A stretch of 64,000 bases of DNA from Trematomus loennbergii (GCA_012861695.1 JAAOOA010000056.1:2417260-2481259); one strand, 5' to 3'; positions 49,501 through 58,093 are shown, counted from the stretch's first letter. Program-made: numbers and translations. The notes: generated from the sequence alone by a model not told the origin.

Positions 49501-52424
49501 GGATGAGTCAACTCTCATCACTGCCACTAGAGAGCAACGGTACGCCATAACTGAAGACAGCGCGCCGTAGTTATGGAGGCTTCAATATCTCAACTGTTCT
49601 TATAAGGGATTAAAGCAAAATCTATGCTGAGTGGGCTAAACCGGATGTAGCCTGTGGTCCTTATCTCTGTGCTGGCAGGGAAATTATTCTCTCTGCAGAT
49701 TAGAATCAAAACTGCGCTTACTTAAAAAGCAGAATATATAGCTATAACGCAATGATGTGTGTCTTTGTTGCGCTGTGCTCCGATGTGGCAATGGACTCTA
49801 CTAAGCATGATGAAACTATCTGTAAAGTCTACAATAAATTAACAACTGCCCAACAGATCAATTCCACCTTTAAGATTTCAGCCAAGACACAATTTTTTCA
49901 ATTAAAAGCTAAACTCAAACTGAAAGTTTTAAACACGCTTAGCAGCCTTAATGTGTCTTTGCACACAAGAAAAGGTTCTGATGAAAAATAAAACACAGGC
50001 AATAAAAAATCCAATCTTCCAATTAAGTATGACACACTTGTTCTCCTTGGACCATGCACTTACAATCTTATCATATTTTTTATTAGAAATTATGCATTGT
50101 TTTGTTTTTTAGTGAAAATAAAATAAATCCCAAGAGTTTGATTGAAAATACATTATACCAACAAAACATAAATGAAATGTGTGTGTGGTCATGTTAGAGG
50201 ACGTGAAGTTTAAAAGGCATGGGGTTTGAACTGGCACTATGATCATAACCATCAAACATGTTGTATGTCGATCTGGATAAATGCCTCAGCTGAAATGTAA
50301 TGTAACCTGCTAAATACTACAGCTAACATGCAGCTTCCTTTATTCATGTATGAACCATACCCTGTGCAGTCAGACTACTATGCCGGCTCACCTCGTATGC
50401 AGGTCCAGCAGTCGTCTCTTGTGTTGTGTTTCTGCAGCTCTTCCTTGGTAACTTCAATCAGGCGCCCTCTGAGCCCGGTCAGATCCTTTCCACTCTTAGA
50501 AAAGCGGATCCAGTCCATGAGACTGTGGCCAGGCTTCAAGGCCACCTAACAGGGCAAGAGCAGAGTCATGTCACAGAGGAACACCTGGATATGTATTCTC
50601 TTCTGGACATGTGTGAATGACATGTGCGAAGGACCAAGTTTAAATCACAGCAACGTCATGTTGAGTCCTTTTGCAACACAATATAAAGAACATACCAATA
50701 GATATTGCTGTTATTTACACATTGGCACATGATAGATTGTTTTTGTATATAATATGCTGAAATGAGGGCTTTGGGCTGTGACGAAACAAGCTTGTAAACC
50801 CTTAAATGGCCAATCATATATATATTATATATATTGCTATTTTCCTATATTACACCCATATTACACATTAATACACCCCTATTACACTATTATAACACCC
50901 AAATTAAAGCCTAACTATACCCGGGCCATATTACTCAGTTATTACACCCATACAATAGTGTTTTTAACACCCACGTAACACCAATATTACACTGTAATTA
51001 TACTGTTATTACAGCCATTTTACATCATATTACACCTATGTTACACTGTAATTATACTGTAATTACAACCATTTTAAACAATATAACACTACACATTAGG
51101 ACTCTCAATTGATGAATTGGAAATGGGGGACCCTGATGTAAACAAGACAAAGTCTTTCTCTGGTCTGCATCCCCTTAACAATTGTATGTTTTGAGCTGTA
51201 CTGTACTGTACCCAATATACAAGCTGTTAATAAACTTTTCAATCAATCAATCAATCAAAGTCCTAATGTGTATCCCCCATGATACAGAAACCATTTAAGG
51301 GTTCCATTAGACATTAATTTTACTAATATGTATGTCTCTATAACAATATTAAACTGCCAGGTTTAGGGGAGGTGTAGTACATTTTCTATAGAGAGAAGTG
51401 CTTCAGTGTTCCTCACCTTGTTCCTTCCGGACTGGCCGGACGGAGCGACCCGCTGCTGGGAACCCGGCGCAGGGAACGCCTGGGTCGGGATGTTCAACAT
51501 GTTGTTACCGCTTCGGAGGCAGCCCCAGTTTGGAAGAAAACCTAAATAATGGGAGTTTATTTAGCACATTAACGAGCGTTTTGTAACCTAGTTACACTGG
51601 CTTCAAGATATTATTGGTACACGTTCCTTCCTGTTTGTGACACATCTCTGTTGAAACTATGTTGAGCAGTGCTGCTTAGCTAAAGGCTAAGCTAGGCTAA
51701 TGAGCCATTGATGGTTACTACCTTTAGGAACTAATGACAGCAAAGCATACATTCTTGCATTAAATCGCAATTAAAGCTAAAATGTTCCGTGTTTATAGCA
51801 ATAATTAACAAGCCACAATAACAAGTAGCTCGAAAAATAATGATTAAATGCGAGCTAACTTCTGTTTCTTGGTTCCGCCGCCATGTAAACTACAAGAAAA
51901 TGTCGCACAATTTGACGACGACGGCAACAAATGGCGTCATCCAGTTGCGCCTGAAATCGGTTTCCCTGTTTTTTTTCTCTCATCCTTCTATAATACTACT
52001 ATTCGTATTTAACAGATACAGGAAGTATAAAGTCAGCATTTACAAAGACATCCATACCCAACTACAAAGTAATTTGAGTTACTTTAGCAATGTTGTGTCA
52101 CGTAAATAAATATTCTGACATTCCAAAGCAGCACAGGTGTAATTAATAATGACTGCACAGCAGTTGTGCCCGTTTTCAGGCAGCAGTAGGCCTATATTGT
52201 GCATTCTTGTTCACTAATGCTTAAATTGGGTTATAATTAACAGTACAAATTACTTCTATACTTTTTTAATCAAACTGACTTGACTAAAATGCTAGAAACC
52301 CACCTGAAATTAAACTATTGAGTAAAGTGGTGAAAGACGAAACATTCGGTATTTTCCTTGATCCTCTCTCACTTTCATCATCATCAGAATCCTCATCTGA
52401 ATCTCTCTGGTTTTCACCTAGCAT
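27701..52424 (-). CDS. cyb5r4: CYB5R4, cytochrome b5 / CS / b5-reductase fusion (Ncb5or)
   Basis: CYB5R4 is a soluble NAD(P)H haem reductase that passes electrons from FAD to its own cytochrome b5 haem. Canonical exons on the minus strand: 51500-51417 (ATG at 51500), 50545-50392, 49401-49301, 46676-46601, 43553-43472, 43157-43100, 42614-42522, 40512-40480, 40390-40268, 38175-38035, 36217-36071, 32923-32776, 32422-32336, 30319-30158 and 27755-27701 (TGA). This gives about 514 residues, allowing one missing base in the seventh. Domains: N-terminal MLNIPTQAFPAPGSQQRV; cytochrome b5 with the haem-ligand motif YHPGG; VHRWVNYESMLKECLVGRM; CS domain from YDWFQTD; FAD-binding RPYTP; NAD-binding AAGTGFTPM and CGPTAF. 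A further upstream in-frame exon (52424-52304) may extend the N-terminus. Introns hold many nested transposons; unlisted intron stretches show nothing I can name. Confidence 0.96.
28050..28712. mobile_element. degenerate miniature transposon in cyb5r4 intron
   Basis: The left side (GTACTTTTCCCGTTTAGTTC) and right side ('gaactaagtacggcaaaggc', 'aagtacttggtgtgaaagcg') are imperfect inverted relatives. 'cgttcacacc' and 'gtgtgaacgcg' recur near the ends. There is no target duplication or long frame. A (GCATTA)n tract lies at 28286-28310. A related end segment ('agcggcttcatttg...ccctcaggg...gtgtgaacgcgatctg') recurs in direct orientation at 29567-29630. Confidence 0.45.
28713..29900. repeat. mixed repeat-derived intron sequence
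   Basis: This part of the last cyb5r4 intron contains a second copy of the 'gtgtgaacgcgatctg' element end (about 29300-29660, finishing in the palindrome AGTTCCATGGGGGAACT). It also has G/C-rich segments with small inverted words near 28800-28985. I see no gene. Short open frames here have no recognisable features. Confidence 0.4.
30696..32052. mobile_element. hAT-type element with internal minisatellite
   Basis: Termini CAGAGTTCCCGTTA and TAACGGGAACTCTG are perfect inverted repeats. The flanks GGCAGCAC (30688-30695) and AGCAGCAC (32053-32060) form an 8-bp duplication with one mismatch. Subterminal 'accggtaattaccgg' and 'gtccggaag' words are family features. Most of the left half is a ~20-bp minisatellite. 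A related element with the same layout lies at 38771-40117. It sits in a cyb5r4 intron. Confidence 0.85.
30822..31343. repeat. minisatellite, 17-20 bp unit
   Basis: About 26 tandem units of GTGACAGACAAGAAGAGTAT and a one-base-shorter variant with ACAAAAGAG. The two types are interspersed. Long open frames across it in several phases (repeats of SHTLLVCHI) are translations of the repeat and not genes. Confidence 0.95.
33426..35098 (-). mobile_element. L2-like LINE remnant, interrupted by another element
   Basis: The minus strand encodes a reverse transcriptase piece (about 35098-34790) with GVPQGQSLGPLLFLIY and FHTYADDTQIYFQ, the catalytic YADD box. After an interruption it encodes a C-terminal piece (34126-33656) with AFITSRIDYCNSLLAGIP, HITPILHSLHWLPV and GPRLWNQLPENIR, classic of L2/CR1-group LINEs. 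The 3' tail, with 'atttatatagc' and (AAT)n at 33431-33449, is typical. Around 60-70 residues between the two pieces are missing. It lies in a cyb5r4 intron. Confidence 0.8.
34128..34786. mobile_element. truncated Harbinger-like element carrying GCCGGTCA module
   Basis: Inserted in the L2-like LINE. The right end CGTTTCGTCCTCGTGTAAAC matches the terminus of the 44030-46327 element; the left terminus is gone. Inside is a shared module ('cacccacctctccgcctctt', CAGAGTTTCCGTTA, 'ttattgagctttaaaac') also found at about 36960-37420 and 45770-46190. 34560-34625 represents the family sequence without the hAT insertion seen at 44545-45750. Confidence 0.6.
35345..36070. repeat. SINE-like fragments and unassigned intron sequence
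   Basis: 35519-35735 read on the minus strand contains TTGGGGTTCAGTGCCTTGCT and an ACACACAC tract, typical of the body of fish tRNA SINEs. 35795-35950 contains B-box-like words ('ggttcaaacc', 'gggatcaaacc') and a reversed 'gtagctcctgagctac'. Both are degenerate. 35345-35465 is briefly open on the plus strand but has no recognisable protein. Confidence 0.45.
36602..37580. mobile_element. TTAA-flanked non-autonomous transposon, copy 2 (longer)
   Basis: TTAA at 36602-36605 and 37577-37580, with the same ends as the copy at 15300-15795. The first ~330 bp and last ~170 bp align with that copy. The middle (about 36940-37420) is extra and consists of the GCCGGTCA / 'cacccacctctccgcctctt' module also found in two Harbinger-like elements here. 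It sits in a cyb5r4 intron. Confidence 0.8.
38543..38572. repeat. (AGC)n microsatellite
   Basis: Ten perfect AGC triplets in a cyb5r4 intron. Confidence 0.95.
38771..40117. mobile_element. hAT-type element with nested insertion
   Basis: Ends CAGGGTTTCCGTTAGC and GCGGAAACCCTG, with a perfect 8-bp duplication ATCTACAT at 38763-38770 and 40118-40125. It shares subterminal 'ccggtaattaccgg' and an internal block (GATATGGACATAAACGCGAG at 38954; related copy at 31566) with the element at 30696-32052. A second right-end-like segment, 'taacggaaactctg', lies at about 39990-40003. A different transposon is inserted at 39274-39900. Confidence 0.88.
39274..39900. mobile_element. nested inverted-repeat transposon
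   Basis: Left end TAAAGGCCGCTACACACCAA and right end TTGGTGTGTCAGGGGCTTTA are inverted relatives. A second 'gacacaccaacctgag' lies internally at about 39812. The interior is GC-rich with no intact gene. The short open frames inside have no recognisable domain. Confidence 0.65.
40163..40218. repeat. (AGGTTCA)n heptamer repeat
   Basis: Eight tandem 7-bp units. The complementary motif, CCTTGAACCTTGAAC following 'gacaataaagaa', occurs at 48049-48075, suggesting both derive from the same SINE/LINE 3' tail type. Confidence 0.9.
41198..42330. mobile_element. inverted-repeat transposon with internal minisatellite
   Basis: Termini TATAGAGTGGTGCAG (41198) and CTGCACCACTCTATA (to 42330) are perfect 15-bp inverted repeats. 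Subterminal blocks 'tctccataggattttggaa' (41288) and 'ttccaaaatcctatggaga' (42222) are also inverted. The centre (41470-41870) is a minisatellite. No transposase is present. It sits in a cyb5r4 intron. Confidence 0.8.
41470..41870. repeat. minisatellite, ~42-45 bp unit
   Basis: About nine tandem units of GTTAACTTCCTGTCTGTCTT + (A/C)TCTGCTGCTGTTCCCGTTAGT, with two length variants (CTTATCTGC and CTTCTTCTGC). It lies inside the inverted-repeat element. Open frames across it are artefacts of the repeat. Confidence 0.92.
42522..42614 (-). CDS. cyb5r4: cyb5r4 exon 7 with one-base frameshift
   Basis: The exon (CS domain) reads IPSSGCTIVDLKG and, after a one-base shift, VLRVEVLLGKMSYMIHL. The break coincides with the C run 42575-42579 on the plus strand; six instead of five would restore the family alignment and the phase needed by the next exon. 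Acceptor and donor are normal. Confidence 0.9.
43191..43412 (-). repeat. teleost tRNA-related SINE-like repeat
   Basis: It contains 'cgcttttatccaaagcgact', 'gtgtcttgcccagggacaca' and 'gggactcgaactt', the latter a B box on the minus strand, ending with 'ctacaccactgagccacagcc'. A very common fish dispersed repeat pattern. Confidence 0.7.
43755..43955 (-). repeat. teleost tRNA-related SINE-like repeat, second copy
   Basis: Same family as 43191-43412 ('gacgcttttatccaaagcga', 'tttggggtgaagtgtct', 'gcagtggga'), slightly shortened. It ends in 'ctatccacagcgccacacgcc'. Confidence 0.7.
44068..44393. mobile_element. hAT-type miniature transposon, TAGGGCTG family, copy 3 (nested)
   Basis: A perfect 8-bp duplication GTATCTGC flanks it (44060-44067 and 44394-44401), and its ends equal those of copies 1 and 2. 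It is very similar to the 5729-6044 copy, sharing the same internal poly-A block. It is inserted only 30 bp inside the Harbinger-like element. Confidence 0.88.
44545..45750 (-). mobile_element. nested hAT element with transposase remnant
   Basis: The left end CAGGGGTACTCAAATAC and right end 'ggaccggagtccgg' to GAGGATGCCTG are flanked by CCCTATAC (44537-44544) and TCCTATAC (45751-45758), an 8-bp duplication with one mismatch. The minus strand carries decayed transposase: ADDSTDTT-like AVDDSTDTTDNAQLLVFVSF, LGLTNLSGHTRGQDIYKAI (44969-44754) and MTEVMETMFEGKQKEE further upstream (45123). This type is related to domesticated hAT genes such as GTF2IRD2/ZBED5. It is internally deleted and non-functional. 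Confidence 0.8.
46511..46594. repeat. (GT)n microsatellite abutting cyb5r4 exon 4 donor
   Basis: About 42 GT units. The run ends 6 bp from the 5' splice site of the exon 46676-46601; on the transcript strand the donor GTATAT is followed directly by (AC)n. Confidence 0.95.
47169..47564 (+). CDS. THAP-type zinc finger, transposon-encoded
   Basis: THAP domains are C2CH zinc modules that bind DNA, often transposon ends. Ligands visible: CFLKC near residues 19-23 and CARHF (CxxH) near residue 57. Around them sit SELFVLPTEEPRRSQWLKFL and the conserved terminal box AIPSLF. The open frame is 131 residues and loses similarity after GTQP, where a donor-like GTAAG follows (47472), so the last ~30 residues are probably intron. 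A degraded relative lies at 58094-58509 on the other strand. Confidence 0.65.
   Translation: MEALVQFTIDPVMPMPRTCFLKCEEKSELFVLPTEEPRRSQWLKFLFNTVRRTLLCARHFTDESFQNIAQFEAGYAQHLKLKDDAIPSLFGPLGEDSGTQPVSLHCYLCIYQSRLFKCVNVCRTAKPLTQC
47575..48360. repeat. ~375-bp internal direct duplication
   Basis: Segments from about 47575 and 47950 share 'gttgctagcgttt', GGAGAATGTCTGCA, 'agtatactccgggtgattt', 'gtagcagactacccgt' and 'tgctagcctaatatgaa' in the same order. Divergence is moderate, and the second copy has an extra tail with AATAAA and TTGAACC repeats. Confidence 0.8.
50797..51303. mobile_element. inverted-repeat element with ATTACACC array
   Basis: AACCCTTAAATGG (50797-50809) and CCATTTAAGGGTT (51291-51303) are perfect 13-bp inverted ends. 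The left half is an irregular array of TATTACACCC words (about 50848-51075). An inner inverted pair CACATTAGGACT (51092) and AGTCCTAATGTG (to 51270) encloses a segment ending in (TCAA)n at 51239-51258. It lies in the first cyb5r4 intron, 114 bp from exon 1. Confidence 0.6.
52304..52424 (-). CDS. cyb5r4: probable extra 5' coding exon of cyb5r4
   Basis: ATG at 52424, with A at -3, opens an acidic then hydrophobic peptide, MLGENQRDSDEDSDDDESER followed by KIPNVSSFTTLLNSLIS. It ends at a donor GTGGGT after 40 codons plus one base. The next minus-strand acceptor, TTTAG at 51546-51542, begins 41 bp that are open in the matching phase (GFLPNWGCLRSGNN) and run directly into the canonical MLNIP start at 51500. 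Joining them would add about 54 residues to the N-terminus. This is inferred from frame, splice signals and spacing; it could also be an alternative first exon. Confidence 0.55.
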
Positions 52425-52654
52425 TATGATAACATCTCACAGCGTTGATGTTGAATATAGCGTTTAAGACAGTGCACCTCCGGGCTGAGGCTTTTCAACA
52501 GGCTAATCTGCTAAGAGGATTCAAGGACAAGGACTTCGAAATAAACGTCCATGGGAACGTAAAGACAGCTGTTGTGTAATGCTGATTACTATAAAATACA
52601 CTTTTTTGGTATGTTTGCAGTTGGAGAAAAAGCGAAAGTGGGAATGTTATTAAA

Positions 52655-52824
52655 GGCTCCGTTATATATCACACAGGCTCCGCCCTCTACTGGACTACTC
52701 TCTATGCTGCGAGCATTCACCTACTGAGTTGCATAAACGTAAACGACCAATCGGGGCGAGCCTACCTGAATGCGCGCGCAGGCCCACAGTATATAAGGCG
52801 GCTACGCCTCCCGACTGCCATCCT
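52655..52824 (+). promoter_or_regulatory. TATA/CCAAT promoter-like sequence split by a LINE
   Basis: A CCAAT box (52747-52751), GC-rich GCGCGCGC and TATATAAGG (52790-52798) stand about 25-30 bp before a pyrimidine-rich stretch. After removing the LINE and one target duplication that stretch reads on into 57869 'tttctcttcagcgagcgagc'. This looks like a promoter with its start site in the target duplication, belonging to whatever sequence the LINE entered, possibly another transposon. The gene it served is not identified. Confidence 0.4.
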
Positions 52825-52894
52825 GAAACCGGGACAGGCAGCAGAGTTCAGGTTCCGAGAGGACGTGAGTGCGAGATTGAGAGCAGCTGGTGGA

Positions 52895-53883
52895 ATGGCG
52901 TCTTTGAGTCCTGGAGAGGAGGATATGGAAAGTGCATCTGAAGGAGAAGGAGGATGGAATGAAGTAAGGACAAAGACTTCAAGAAAGAAGATAGACATGT
53001 CAAGTGACAGTCTTAGTGAATCTGATTCGCAGAATGAATTGAAGAAAGTAAAGAAAAGGATTGAGAATGAAGAGTGGAAAGTGATTGTGGAGTTTGGTGA
53101 GCAATCCCCAGCTAAGCTACATCCAGTGGCCCTGACTAAAGCGATTCACAAAGAAATTGGATCGATAAAGCAAGCAAGATTTCTGAGCAAAGGACGGATG
53201 TTGGTTGAAATGATGAATGCAAAACAACAGGAAAAGTTACTGAAAATGAAGACCCTGAATGAAGTTCGAATTAAATGCCATGTTCCTGGAGCAAATCGGA
53301 AAATACTTGGAGTTATCAGTGGAGTTCCGATAGAAATCGGCATAGAAGAACTCAAGAAAGAAATTAAAGGGGGAAAAGTGTCTGTATAGTTAAGCGTCTT
53401 CCTACTAGGTATCAGGGTAAGATGGTGGATAGTTTGTCTGTTCTTCTTCAGTTTGAAGAAACAATTCAACAGAAGATAATGATCGGTTGCATGAGCTTTC
53501 CAGTAAGAGAATTCATCCCTAAACCTCTGCGGTGCTTTAAATGCCAAAGGTTTGGGCATGTGGCAGACAAGTGCAAAGCAACTAAGCCCAGGTGTCCAAC
53601 ATGTGCGGGGGAACATGAATATGGTAGTTGTGCTGCAGGTGCTAAGGTGAAATGTTGTAACTGTGGTGGGGAACATAGTGCTGCGTATCAGGGCTGCCAA
53701 GTGCAGAAAAAGGCCAAGGAGGTGCAGAGATACAAAGTGCAAAATAAAGTCTCATATGCTGAAGCAACAGAAAAAGTATCACTAAACATAGCTAGGAAAT
53801 CCCAAGTAGCAGCAAGTATATTCTCTTCAAAAGATTCCCAAACTCCCACAGGCAAAGGAAAGCTCCACAAAGTGTTCACATAA
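52895..53883 (+). pseudogene. LINE ORF1, gag-like zinc-knuckle protein (one frameshift)
   Basis: Starts at ATG 52895 (MASLSPGEEDMESASEGEGG). The first part runs to a stop at 53387 and includes an RRM-like stretch (IGSIKQARFLSKGRMLVEMM). After a one-base shift the frame resumes and carries REFIPKPLRCFKCQRFGHVA, then two further CxxC knuckles (CPTCAGEHEYGSC, CCNCGGEHSAAYQGC), ending at TAA 53881-53883. ORF1 proteins bind the LINE RNA. A short continuation in another frame (53888-54103) matches the tail of the second copy's ORF1, so the true end was further downstream. Confidence 0.8.
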
Positions 53884-54119
53884 GTGTGTGATAGGAGAGG
53901 ATGCATTGATTGTTAATAAGTACACATTTGTGGCCTTTATTGGAAAAGTGGTGAATGTTGCTTTGCAACAAACAAAAAAGAGGTCAAGACTGAAAACAAT
54001 AGTGGAAGCAGCAGGTGCATTTTTGGGGATAAAGGATATAACTGTTGAAATTATACATGATATGCTAGCCCCCAATAATGATGATTCACAGATTAGTGAG
54101 TAGATGATGGTTTTTTCTC

Positions 54120-57100
54120 ATTCTGCAGTGGAATGCTAGAAGCCTTATTGCAAATGGACAAGAATTCAAGACCTATATATATATCAGTCATCAGTTAAAA
54201 GAAAAACAGACGTTATTTGTATTCAAGAAACATGGCTGAAGACTCATTTGGACTTCATATTGGGGGATATAGTGCTATAAGACAAGATAGAAATGATGGT
54301 CAGGGAGGGGGATGTGCAATCTTTATCAGAGAAGTAATGTCTTATAGTAGGCTAACATTTAAGAACAGTCATGATTTAGAAATAGTGGGTGTAGAAGTTT
54401 GGATTAATAAAAGGAAATTAGTGTCCTGAATTTTTATAATCCATGTAATAAACTCAAAATAGAGGAATTAGACAGTCTTTGCAAGGAAATGAAATAATAT
54501 GGTGTGGTGATTTTAATGCACATAATACAATGTGGGGAGGGAGATCAACAGATTACAACGGACAGGTGGTGGAGGACTTAATGGAGGCAAAGGAATTAGT
54601 TTGTTTAAATAATGGGCAAGGTACAAGACTCAATTTTAGAGATGGAACAGAGTCTGCGATCGATCTAACTCTTGTAACAAGTGAATTAGCTTCTGGTAGC
54701 AGTTGGGAAGTATTGGCAAATAAAGTATTGGGAGTGATCATCTTCCGATTATAATCAAGTTTGATATAAGTAATGTGGTTGAGCTAGACGGTATCATGAG
54801 ATGGACTTTTTCTAAAGCAAATTGGGAGATGTTTGCTAAATTGTGTGATAATGAATTTGATCAGATTGATATGGCAGGAAGTATTGATGAATAAATGAGC
54901 AATTTACTTCAAATATAATTAAAAGCGCTAATCAATCTATTGGGAATAAAATGGTAAACTTAGTAAATGTGTTAAGATGGTACCGTGGTGGAACAAAGAA
55001 TGTAATGATGCAATCCGAAACAAAATCAGGCTGTTTGGAAAGCTAAGAAAGACACATTCATTACACAATTTATTAGAATATAAAAAGGCACAGGCTCAGG
55101 TAAGGAAAATTGTTAAAAGAGCAAAAAGGGAGTGTTGGAGAGGATTCTGTTCAAGTATTGGGAGAACTACGCCATTAGATAAAGTATGGGGAATGATTAA
55201 GAAGATGAGGGGAATTAGACAGCAGAGTAACCTGCCAGTGTTAGAGAATGGAGGGGAAATTGCCACTGGTGCTATGGAGAAGGCAGAAATTCTAGCAAAA
55301 TGTTGTCAAAGTTCATTCTTCGGAAAATTTGACAGAAGAAGGTAAGATCAGGAGGCAGGAAGTGTTAGATGAACATCCTAATGTATATGAAGAAAGACAT
55401 TCGTCGCAGAGTGTTGTAAATGTACCTTTTCTATTCAAGAGTTGAGAAGAGCACTAAGTAAGTGTAAAATGACTGCTCCTGGGAAAGATAATGTATGTTA
55501 TATAATGTTGACCAAATGAAGTGATTTTGCATTAGGAAAGCTGCTGGAGATGTATAATAAGATTTGGGAGAAAGGGAAGCTGCCAATAATATGGAAAGAG
55601 TCTGTCATTATTCCTATTAGAAAACCTGGGAAAGATCCAACTAGTCCAGGCAGTTATAGACCTATAGCTCTGACATCGCACTTGTGTAAAGTTATGGAAA
55701 GAATGATAACAGAAAGGCTGACATACTACGTTGAGAAAAATGAACTAATGACTCCTTATCAGAGTGGGTTTAGAAGAGGGCGGAGTACTTTAGATCCACT
55801 GCTGTGCCTGGAATCTGAAGTTAGGAAAGCCCAAGCGAATAAGGAGTGTGTTGTAGCTGTATTCTTTGATGTGGAAAAAGCTTACGATATGATGTGGAAG
55901 GAAGGATTATTAATAAAACTGGACATTATGGGTCTGGGAGGTAATGTGTATAATTGGATTATGGATTTTTTGTTTGGCCGTGCCATCAGAGTCCGAGTTG
56001 GCAATTCATATTCTCGAAGGCATGAAGTTGAAAGTGACTTATTGGTAAGTCACTTTTTGCAGATGATGGAGCTATTTGGAAAAGGGGCAGAAATGTAAAT
56101 TATATTGTAGCTAAGATTCAGGAAGCCATTACGGAAATTGAAAGCTGGTCTCTGACATGGGGGTTTAGATTGTCGGTGGAAAAAACTGAAACTTTATTTT
56201 TTACGAGGAAAAGGATATGAGGAGGTTAGGTTAAAACTTTATGGACAAGAACTAAAGAAAGTGAAGACATTTACATTTCTGGGAATATGGTTGGACGAGA
56301 GAGTCACATGGAGTATTCACATTGATAAAGTAGTAGATAAATGTAAAAGGGTTTTAAATGTTATGAGGGCTTGGCAGGCACTAAGTGGGGGGCTGATCAA
56401 GCTGCTTTGAGGAACGTATACACAGCCTTAATTAGATCAGCCATAGAATACGGACTAATAGTGTATGGTTCAGCAGCATACTCTTCTCTTCAAAATTAGA
56501 TAGAGTCAGGCACAAGCACTAAGGACATGCTGTGGGGCAGTCAGATCTACACCAGTGTCGGCACTTAGAGGTCGGAGAAATACCAATTTTTTTTGAGGAG
56601 AAAACAGTTAATTGTTAATTACTGGGCAAATCTACAGGGCCATAAAGATACTCACCCTACTAAACAAACTGTAAAAACAAGTTGGGAAAGTAACAAAATT
56701 AAAAAAGAACGTTTTTGTGTTTGTGTTTCGGAATTAGTAAGGAATTCAAAGTTAAAGAATGGAATATTAGTCCGACGGTGTTTTATCAGCTGTTCCACCA
56801 TGGTTGCTACCTCAACCTATAGTAGATTTATCCTTATTGAAACGGTTACATTCAATGAAAAACAAAATCAATGTACAGGCTTATGTGAATACTGTTCTAC
56901 ATGAACAATATGGGCAGTTTATACAAATATTTACTGATGGATCCAAAAATCCAGAAAATGGTCAAACTAGTTGTGCATTTTATGTTCCTGAATTAAAAGT
57001 CAAAGTGGGAAAGCGGACGAGTGATCACATCGCAGTATATAGAGATGATGGCTATCTCACTAGCACTTCAGTGGGTAGAGGAAATACAGCCAATGCGAGT

Positions 57101-57757
57101 GGTCATTTGCTCTGACTCCAGTGCAGCTCTGGAGAGTATAAACAACTTCTCTTCAGAATGTTGTCAGGATATTTTACATGAAATTTTACACATGTTTAGG
57201 TTAGTTCATCTGGGAATTGTTGTTCAATTTGTGTGGGTTCCAGCGCATGTGGGTATTAGAGGGAATGAAGTAGTGGATCAACTGGCAAAATGTGGTTTGA
57301 AAGCAAACCAGATTGATATTATGGTACCCATCAGTAGAGCAGAAGTCAAATCTGTTACAAAAGTTGTTATCAAGCAACAATGGCAAAAACTATGGGACAG
57401 TAACACCAAAGGAAGACATTTATACCAGATACAAAGGGAAGTAGGAACGGGAAGCACTTGGGGGAGTAGTAGAAGAGAACAGAGCATTAACAGCAGGATA
57501 AATTGGGTCACTCTGGATTAAACTCATCACTGCATCTGATTGGAAAACATCCAAATGGCAATTGTGATGGTTGCCAACAACCAGAGACAATACATCATGT
57601 ATTTTTTAGCTGCCCGGATTATAACAGACAAAGACTCATTCTGAAAACTGCACTGGAACAACTCAACGTCAAGGACATGGATTTCAAGTCATACGAAAGT
57701 AAATCAAGAAATGAAGCAAACAAGCTGATCTTCAAATTCCTCAAAGCACTGGTCTGA
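54120..57757 (+). pseudogene. LINE ORF2: endonuclease, reverse transcriptase, RNase H (broken)
   Basis: Begins ILQWNARSLIANGQEFK (54120). Endonuclease blocks: CIQETWLK, CGDFNAHNTMWGG, DLTLVTSELA. Reverse transcriptase: SPGSYRPIALTSHLCKVMER, QSGFRRGRSTLDPL, FFDVEKAYDMMW; the catalytic box is FADDGAIWKRGRN in a shifted frame near 56055. About 60 residues between the RVGNSYS block and FADD, expected to hold PQGS, are missing. RNase H: IFTDGSKNPENG, CSDSSAAL, WVPAHVGIRGNEVVDQLAK. C-terminal knuckle CDGCQQPETIHHVFFSC; stop at 57755-57757. Multiple frameshifts; no active enzyme. Confidence 0.82.
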
Positions 57758-58093
57758 GGACAAGGGTTTAATATAAACATTTAATAAATCACAGTAGGTG
57801 GCGATATATGCTCCAAGTGGAAGCGATTCGCCATTAATGAAAAGAAGAAGAAGAAGACTGTCATCCTTTTTCTCTTCAGCGAGCGAGCAACAGCGCGTGC
57901 TGTTGTCAGAAAACACACCTTGCCTGGTTCGCTCCGATTAATGCATTTCACCGTTACGACCCTACACACGGTGGTGGTGCGTTGACGCTTCTGCCCATCT
58001 GCCCATTCACTTTGAATGGGGTGACGTCACGCTTCGCCAAACTGCATTGTGGGAGCAAAGCGTAGCTTTTCTCGCGGTGCTCGCTGCAAAAGA

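Larger units (their letters stand above)
52825..57856 (+). mobile_element. I-group non-LTR retrotransposon, near full length
   Basis: Flanks GACTGCCATCCT (52813-52824) and GACTGTCATCCT (57857-57868) are a 12-bp target duplication with one mismatch, and the 3' end is a (GAA)n tail. Coding order is gag-like ORF1 with CCHC knuckles, then endonuclease, reverse transcriptase, RNase H and a C-terminal zinc knuckle. The RNase H domain and knuckled ORF1 place it in the I/Nimb group. Several frameshifts and an internal reverse-transcriptase deletion make it inactive. A related copy lies in the opposite orientation at about 59018-63258. Confidence 0.85.
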
